This document shows, piece by piece, positions 5,242-8,722 of a stretch of DNA of 8,722 bases (positions within the stretch are counted from its first letter, which is position 1; every line of letters begins with the position of its first letter). Made by a program: the position numbers and the translations under genes. The DNA is from Pseudomonadota bacterium (lineage in GTDB: Bacteria > Pseudomonadota > Alphaproteobacteria > Sphingomonadales > Sphingomonadaceae), in assembly GCA_023387085.1 (NCBI GenBank), contig JAEWIL010000165.1:1-8722 (forward strand), read 5' to 3'. The notes under the pieces were generated by a model that saw nothing but the letters and a program-made list of their open reading frames with translations, was not told where the DNA came from and searched no databases.

Positions 5242-5466
5242 TCAGTCGAATTGGACCGGGCTTCGCATGGCCGGTTCATCCTCGGCTTTGGCCGGTTTTT
5301 CGGCCGGGGGCGGACTCTCGGTCACGATCTCGGCGGGCATTTCCGAGTAGACATATGTTTCGGGGTCGGCCGTCAGTCCGATCGCGGGTGGATCGCTCGC
5401 ACCGACCTTTTCGGTACATCCCGAAAGTGCAATCAGAAGCCCGATCGCCGCAGCTCTACCTGTCAT
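5242..5466 (-). CDS. Small lipoprotein
   Basis: A 74-residue precursor with a lipoprotein signal: Arg4, a hydrophobic stretch AAAIGLLIAL and the lipobox LSGC (residues 14-17), so Cys17 should be lipidated and cleaved by signal peptidase II. The mature part is short, acidic and Pro/Ala-rich (ESPPPAEKPAKAEDEPA), with no recognisable domain; it may be a spacer or envelope-associated peptide. ATG 5466 is chosen over the in-frame GTG 5472 because GGAAGGA lies 8 bases upstream of it. The residue after Cys is Thr, which does not give the Asp inner-membrane retention signal, so an outer-membrane location is likely. Confidence 0.75.
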   Translation of the reverse strand: MTGRAAAIGLLIALSGCTEKVGASDPPAIGLTADPETYVYSEMPAEIVTESPPPAEKPAKAEDEPAMRSPVQFD

Positions 5467-5538
5467 GGCCACTATCCTTCCACGTCCCTTGGACGGAAAT
5501 GGAATCCCCGGCGGCCCACCTGGTTCCGAGGCCTATGC

Positions 5539-5775
5539 TCAAGGCCCAAAGCGCTTGGCATCTTCTTCGAAGGTCGTGATCATCGGTCGGAGGATTTCGA
5601 AATTCTCGTTGCCGCGCACGTCGGTGTAGATCCGGCTCATTCGCTTATAATGGGCGATGGCGCGCACCGCGCTCTCGGTGAAGACGACATGGCAATCGCC
5701 TTCGCAATCGTCGCCCGCCACCATGAAGACATGCCGGTCGAGCGCCGGTCCGGCCGCGCCTCTGTCGTCTTCCAC
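5539..5775 (-). CDS. Small conserved-looking hypothetical protein
   Basis: A 78-residue protein that I do not recognise. It contains HVFMVAGDDCEGDCHVVF (residues 15-32), in which Cys24 and Cys28 are spaced CxxxC among acidic residues, then FTESAVRAIAHYKRMSRIY (32-50) and TDVRGNENFEILRPMITTF (51-69). It has no signal or membrane segment. GTG 5773-5775 is chosen because a strong AGGGGGG site (5783-5789) lies 7 bases upstream. The frame is open to ATG 5835, but that ATG has no ribosome site and the added residues look non-coding. It ends 72 bases before the lipoprotein start and may share its transcript. Codon bias fits its neighbours. Confidence 0.6.
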   Translation of the reverse strand: MEDDRGAAGPALDRHVFMVAGDDCEGDCHVVFTESAVRAIAHYKRMSRIYTDVRGNENFEILRPMITTFEEDAKRFGP

Positions 5776-6078
5776 ACAGCATCCCCCCTGTCTCTTGCCC
5801 GCTCCGGCCAAATAAAAAGAGAAGCATCTCGTCATGATAGACGCACGACGGTCGCGAATGAGGAAGCGATGCCGTCAGGAATGAGCGATATTTATGGGCT
5901 TGCGGGATCGGCTTCGGCCGCCGGTCCGCATCACGCAGTATTGCGCCAGCGTTTTTCGACCATACATAGCACTGGAAGCGATGCGGCTTGCGACCATGGA
6001 ACGCGCCGCGATCGGGAAAAAGGTCGATAGCGACCGGAGCGGCAAGGACGTGTCGCCGATCATCGAGAGTGTGAGACT

Positions 6079-6342
6079 ATGGCGAATGGCTGGGCGCGCG
6101 ACGGCGCCGTACAGGATCAGATCGACGACACGGTGGCGGATGCGGTGAAGCTCGCGCGCCTGCGCCTCGCCGAAGGCGCGGGCGCGGATTATTGCGACGA
6201 CTGCGGCGAGCGCATCCCGGCGGCGCGGCGCAAGGCCTTGCCGGGCAGCCGGACCTGCGTCGGCTGCCAGTCCGTCCGTGACGGCAAGCAGCGACAGAGC
6301 GGCATCAATCGCCGCGGGAGCAAGGACAGCCAACTGCGCTGA
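6079..6342 (+). CDS. DksA/TraR-type C4 zinc finger protein
   Basis: An 87-residue protein of the short DksA/TraR family. The zinc site is Cys39-x2-Cys42 and Cys60-x2-Cys63 in YCDDCGERIPAARRKALPGS and RTCVGCQ, with the family signature CGxxIPxxRRxAxP...CxxCQ. The N-terminal helix (GWARDGAVQDQIDDTVADAV) is too short to form the long coiled coil that full-size DksA inserts into the RNA polymerase secondary channel, so it resembles TraR/YbiI-like members; action on RNA polymerase is inferred from family only. ATG 6079 follows GAGTGTGAG. The tail after residue 68 is basic and polar. The next plus-strand gene follows after 44 bases. No promoter is clear upstream; TTGCGC/TACATA at 5941-5968 is a weak possibility. 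Confidence 0.9.
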   Translation: MANGWARDGAVQDQIDDTVADAVKLARLRLAEGAGADYCDDCGERIPAARRKALPGSRTCVGCQSVRDGKQRQSGINRRGSKDSQLR

Positions 6343-6386
6343 TATGTCGGTGAGTTCGCCCAGATATTGGCGCGCGGGAGACGAGC

Positions 6387-6644
6387 ATGTCCGACGATTA
6401 TGAGCATGGGCGGCGCGACGGGCTTCGTCTCGCGCTGGCCATCCTCGCCGCCGAGGAGGAGAAATGGGAGGTTCTGCTCGGACAGAGCCGGTCGTGGCGG
6501 ACGAACAAGGATCGCGAAGTGCGTCACAAGGCGCTGCAGGTAGCGCAGAAGCGCTTGCAGACCGCGCTGGGGCGACTTGCGCCGGACGATTGCGAGACGT
6601 CCGACGAAGAACTGGCCGCGGCGCTTGCCAAGGCGGGGCTGTAG
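6387..6644 (+). CDS. Small hypothetical protein, charged and helical
   Basis: An 85-residue protein I do not recognise. MSDDYEHGRRDGLRLALAIL (1-20) is followed by AAEEEKWEVLLGQSR, a basic helical centre with KALQVAQKRLQTALGRL (48-64) and an acidic end (SDEELAAALAKAGL). Heptad-like Leu/Ala spacing suggests helices, possibly coiled coil; no catalytic motif, signal or membrane segment is visible. ATG 6387 is preceded by GGGAGACGAGC, an acceptable ribosome site. It lies 44 bases after the zinc-finger gene and could be co-transcribed with it. Codon use matches neighbouring genes, which supports it being real. Confidence 0.65.
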   Translation: MSDDYEHGRRDGLRLALAILAAEEEKWEVLLGQSRSWRTNKDREVRHKALQVAQKRLQTALGRLAPDDCETSDEELAAALAKAGL

Positions 6645-6699
6645 GGGGCTCGCGGCGCACCGTTCATCGCATATCGGAGCGCATCGCGCGATTGATTGG

Positions 6700-6725
6700 G
6701 CAACTTTACCAGACGCTTGATCGTT
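6700..6725 (+). promoter_or_regulatory. Candidate EcfG-type general stress promoter
   Basis: GCAAC (6700-6704), a 17-base spacer and CGTT (6722-6725). The alphaproteobacterial EcfG consensus is GGAAC-N16/17-CGTT, so this differs by one base. It ends 53 bases before the start of a DUF2383-type gene, a class often stress-induced. One -35 mismatch and the shortness of the motif keep this tentative. Confidence 0.35.
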
Positions 6726-6778
6726 GCTGGGCAGGATGCCGGTCCGATGGCCGGCACACTCTCACGAAAGGAACGATC

Positions 6779-7234
6779 ATGTTCGATAACAAGAATGTCG
6801 CCACGCTCAATTCGCTGATCGCCACGACGCTCGACAGCGTCGACGGCTATCGCAAGGCCGCCGAGGAAGCCAATGCCGCGCAGTTCCGCGAGATCTTCCA
6901 GAGCCGCGCCAACGAACGGCAGAAGCTGGTCTCGGACTTTCAAGCGAAGGTGCGCGAGCTTGGCGGCGAGCCCGAGGACGACGGCACGATCCTCGCCTCG
7001 GCGCACCGCGCTTTTCTCGGGCTTCGGGATAAGCTCACCGGCGCACGCGACGATGATGCGGTGATTGCCGAGGTCGAACGCGGCGAAGATCATATCAAGT
7101 CGAAGTTCGAGAATGCGCTCGGCGATGCCGATCTCGATGCCTCGGTGCGTCAGCTGATCGAAACCGGCTATGCGTCGGTTCGCGAAGGCCATGACCAGAT
7201 GTCGGCTTTGAAGCACGGGCTTAACGCCAGCTGA
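6779..7234 (+). CDS. DUF2383 / PA2169-type four-helix-bundle protein
   Basis: A 151-residue protein composed almost wholly of amphipathic helices, as in ferritin-like four-helix bundles. It begins NKNVATLNSLIATTLDSVDG (5-23), then YRKAAEEA, FREIFQSRANERQKLV (36-51), DFQAKVRELGGEPEDDGTI (53-71), the AHRAFLGLRDKL loop (75-86), EVERGEDHIKSKFENAL (98-114) and REGHDQMSALK (135-145). The E...Y...A, RxxE and GED pattern is that of the DUF2383/PA2169 family, whose function is not established. Some potential metal-ligand Glu/His residues are present, but iron binding is not shown by sequence alone. ATG 6779 has AAAGGAA close upstream (6767-6773). A terminator follows 26 bases after the stop, so this is probably a single-gene unit. 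Confidence 0.88.
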   Translation: MFDNKNVATLNSLIATTLDSVDGYRKAAEEANAAQFREIFQSRANERQKLVSDFQAKVRELGGEPEDDGTILASAHRAFLGLRDKLTGARDDDAVIAEVERGEDHIKSKFENALGDADLDASVRQLIETGYASVREGHDQMSALKHGLNAS

Positions 7235-7260
7235 TCCGGTCCCGCGAACCGGGTGAAAAT

Positions 7261-7292
7261 GGCGGCTCCGGAGAGATCCGGGGCCGCCTTTT
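7261..7292 (+). terminator. Intrinsic terminator of the DUF2383 gene
   Basis: GGCGGCTCCGG (7261-7271) pairs imperfectly with TCCGGGGCCGCC (7277-7288) around a short loop, followed by TTTT (7289-7292). A small CCGGT/ACCGG hairpin precedes it, between the stop codon and the main stem. Confidence 0.8.
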
Positions 7293-7859
7293 CGTTGGGA
7301 GCGCCCTGCTCGGCAAGAAAGTCGTGCGATTTGCCGCCTGTCGTTCGTCTTTCATCTGGGCGCCCCGCGCGCACGCGCGCCTTGCGGGCGGACGATGGCT
7401 TGGGGCCGTGCCGTAATCGATCGGACGCGCCGTGAAGCGATGTTCGGCAAGAGCGGGAGCGGCGGACTGTGGAAGGTAGGGCGAGTGGGGGGAACAGGAC
7501 GGCCCTGGACCGGGGCCGACGCGCCGTGCGTATCGATCTGTCCGGGCGGCCGTGTCTGCAGTTTGCCGGCAGCGCCGGTGCGCCTAATGCCAGCTTGCCA
7601 TGTTGCACGGATGTTACATGGAAGATCGATTTGACCTGCTTTTGTTCCCGCCTATTGGGCGAGAGAAAGCCCGGCTTGGGCTGGTGCTTGGTGCCGTATT
7701 TCGAAAAAGTACCGGCACTGTCTCCAAAGCCCCAAACTGCCATCATGCGGCCGTTGTATCTTCGGTGCTCCAACCCCAGTTCTTCGCGTGGTTCCTTGTC
7801 CCGTTGGGGTAGCATCCGCATTGCGCGCCGCCGAGTGGGGCGCCGGAATAGAAGCTTTG
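7293..7859. other. Gene-poor stretch, no supported coding region
   Basis: About 570 bases between the DUF2383 terminator and the helicase remnant. Open frames exist on both strands but have no ribosome sites, domains or family-like motifs. From about 7600 the base composition drops below the surrounding GC content. An inverted repeat, GTGCCGTA (7691-7698) with TACCGGCAC (7710-7718), is the only clear structure. It may be decayed or acquired DNA next to the rearranged region. Confidence 0.5.
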
Positions 7860-8312
7860 CTAGACCGTCTCCCGCCCCGCTTTGTTGAGCCTAGCAAGCT
7901 GGGTGCGCGCGCCCGGTCCGATGAGGTCAACGAGAAAGGCCTCGTCGGCTTCAACTATGCTGTCGCCATCCAGCAACTTGGAGTTCCATAGGTCGAGCAT
8001 CGCTCCTTGATCGAGCGGCATCGGTAATGAAGCAAGAGGCAGCGCATCTTCAGGCAGGCCTAGTTCCAATCGCTTCAGTAGCTTCTCGCCTTCGCCCGCT
8101 TCCATCGAACGTCCCGTCACTATCGGCGTAATCCGAAAAATCGCGTCGAGCAGAAAGCGCGTACCATCAGCATAGCCCCGAATGTCTCCCGGACGGACCT
8201 GCGCGAATGCATTTAGCGAGTAATCGGTCTCGATGCGGGTCATGCTCTTGCCCTCGATCCAGTCGGCGATGACCAGCGCCCGTTTGCACCGGCCATAATA
8301 GCTCCGGTCACT
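7860..8312 (-). pseudogene. 3' fragment of a Ski2-like DEAD/DEAH-box helicase
   Basis: A minus-strand frame with a natural-looking C-terminus, stopping at TAG 7860-7862 and running upstream without a start until about 8333. It reads YYGRCKRALVIADWIEGKS, then SLNAFAQVRPGDIRGYADGT, FLLDAIFRI, later LLKRLELGLPEDALPLASL and GARTQLARLNKAG. The xALVxxDWIEGxSxxxI...GDI...RFLLDA pattern resembles the winged-helix and ratchet region following the motor domains of Ski2/Hel308-type helicases. Walker A, Walker B (DExH) and all other motor motifs are absent, so only the C-terminal portion survives. Its upstream end meets a TonB-receptor fragment head to head within about 8302-8333. An ATG at 8241-8243 exists but has no ribosome site. 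A shortened functional protein is unlikely. Confidence 0.5.
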
Positions 8313-8313
8313 C

Positions 8314-8622
8314 TCGGCGCGAGTTCTTGCGGCTTATCTCGAAGGCAAGTTCAATTTCGGAAATCTCTCAGTCATCGGTGGGCTTCGCTATACCCGCGTC
8401 AAAGTGACGTCGGACTTTTTGCGCGCGCCTCTTTTCTGCGATGAGAATTTCGAATGTGATCAAGCTTTTGCGGACGCTAATCGGAAATTTGTAACGGAGA
8501 AGGCGGCGCAAACGACATGGCTTCCTCGCGTCGTTCTAAACTACCGTCCAACCAAGGACCTTGTGGTTCGTGCCGGCTATTTCTCTACGACAGCGCGGCC
8601 CTCCTTGAGCCTGCTGACGTGA
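8314..8622 (+). pseudogene. Internal fragment of a TonB-dependent receptor beta-barrel
   Basis: A plus-strand frame reading LAAYLEGKFNFGNLSVIGG then LRYTRVKVTSDF, APLFCDENFECDQAF, WLPRVVLNYRPTKDLVVRAG and YFSTTARPSLSLLT. The AAYLxGxF...LSVIGGLRYTR and LPRVVLNYRPTxDLVVRAxYFxTxARPxL strings are characteristic outer-membrane strands of TonB-dependent receptors, usually 700-1000 residues long. Signal peptide, TonB box, plug and C-terminal strand are all missing. The left limit is a junction with the helicase remnant. The right limit is the insertion sequence, whose terminal TGA (8620-8622) provides the stop codon. Two Cys in the loop (LFCDENFECD) suggest an extracellular disulphide loop. It has no start codon context and cannot be a functional gene. 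Confidence 0.75.
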
Positions 8623-8722
8623 CCCCCTAGTTTCCACCAGCCGGGATTAGAGCCCAGCAGCTTTGTTGCGCATGAGCGCGGTGTAAGCAATGGCCTGTGC
8701 AGCGGAGCCCGAAGGGCGTAGC
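8620..8722. mobile_element. Terminal end of an insertion sequence (partial, continues right)
   Basis: The receptor frame is cut exactly at TGACCCCCTAGTTTCCACC (8620-8638), which has the TG-start and C-rich terminal look of IS3- or IS21-type inverted repeats; the family is not settled. Just inside, a minus-strand frame entering from the window edge ends at TAA 8647-8649 with residues AQAIAYTALMRNKAAGL, consistent with the C-terminus of an IS-encoded protein. The other IS end and any target duplication are outside the window. Confidence 0.6.

Noticed and set aside
5875..6660. Long minus-strand open frame opposite the zinc-finger and small unknown genes.
   Set aside because: The plus-strand zinc finger with four spaced Cys is clear; the antisense product is low-complexity Ala/Arg/Pro.
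7168..7821. Minus-strand 217-codon open frame in the gene-poor region.
   Set aside because: It has no ribosome site or motif, and it runs through the DUF2383 terminator and into that gene's antisense.
1..8722. CRISPR array, tRNA, rRNA, toxin-antitoxin or phage-defence system.
   Set aside because: No regularly spaced repeats, cloverleaf or rRNA sequence and no recognisable toxin or defence motifs were seen on either strand. The helicase remnant lacks its motor domains.

Overview
The window looks like chromosomal DNA of a high-GC alphaproteobacterium, most likely a sphingomonad (Sphingopyxis/Sphingomonas type). The reasons are strong GC codon bias, a GTTC-N7-GTTC LexA box (the alphaproteobacterial SOS box), a DUF6356 protein, and several small proteins that I associate with that order. 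These family calls come from recognition of sequence patterns, not from a search.

Layout. (1) 1-1003: the 3' end of an unknown gene overlaps a small conserved tryptophan-rich protein (68-376). It converges on a decayed, frameshifted remnant of a hemerythrin-like (HHE) gene on the minus strand. (2) 1047-3255: a DNA-damage island. Two divergent SRAP-family genes flank a perfect LexA box (2136-2150). Leftward, a canonical SRAP (YedK/HMCES type, with a frameshift near its C-terminus) overlaps a DUF1810 gene by ATGA. Rightward, an SRAP paralogue that lacks the catalytic Cys and His overlaps an AlkB-family dioxygenase by GTGA. (3) 3256-3716: a non-coding region with a candidate small RNA ending in a UUCG-loop terminator and two inverted repeats. 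It leads into (4) a secreted outer-membrane beta-barrel protein (3717-4304) closed by a strong terminator. (5) 4484-7292: a run of small accessory or housekeeping genes: DUF6356; an HTH protein with an RNA-polymerase alpha-CTD-like tail; a lipoprotein and a small unknown protein on the minus strand; a DksA/TraR-type zinc finger protein; a small unknown; and a DUF2383/PA2169-type four-helix-bundle protein. (6) 7293-8722: a scrambled zone with about 570 bases without a gene, the 3' fragment of a Ski2-like helicase, an internal fragment of a TonB-dependent receptor, and the end of an insertion sequence.

The most coherent functional unit is the LexA-flanked island. SOS induction would be expected to raise an abasic-site-shielding protein together with DUF1810 on one side, and a degenerate SRAP-like protein with an alkylation-repair dioxygenase on the other. 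The right end of the window reads as IS-associated decay rather than as a working system.
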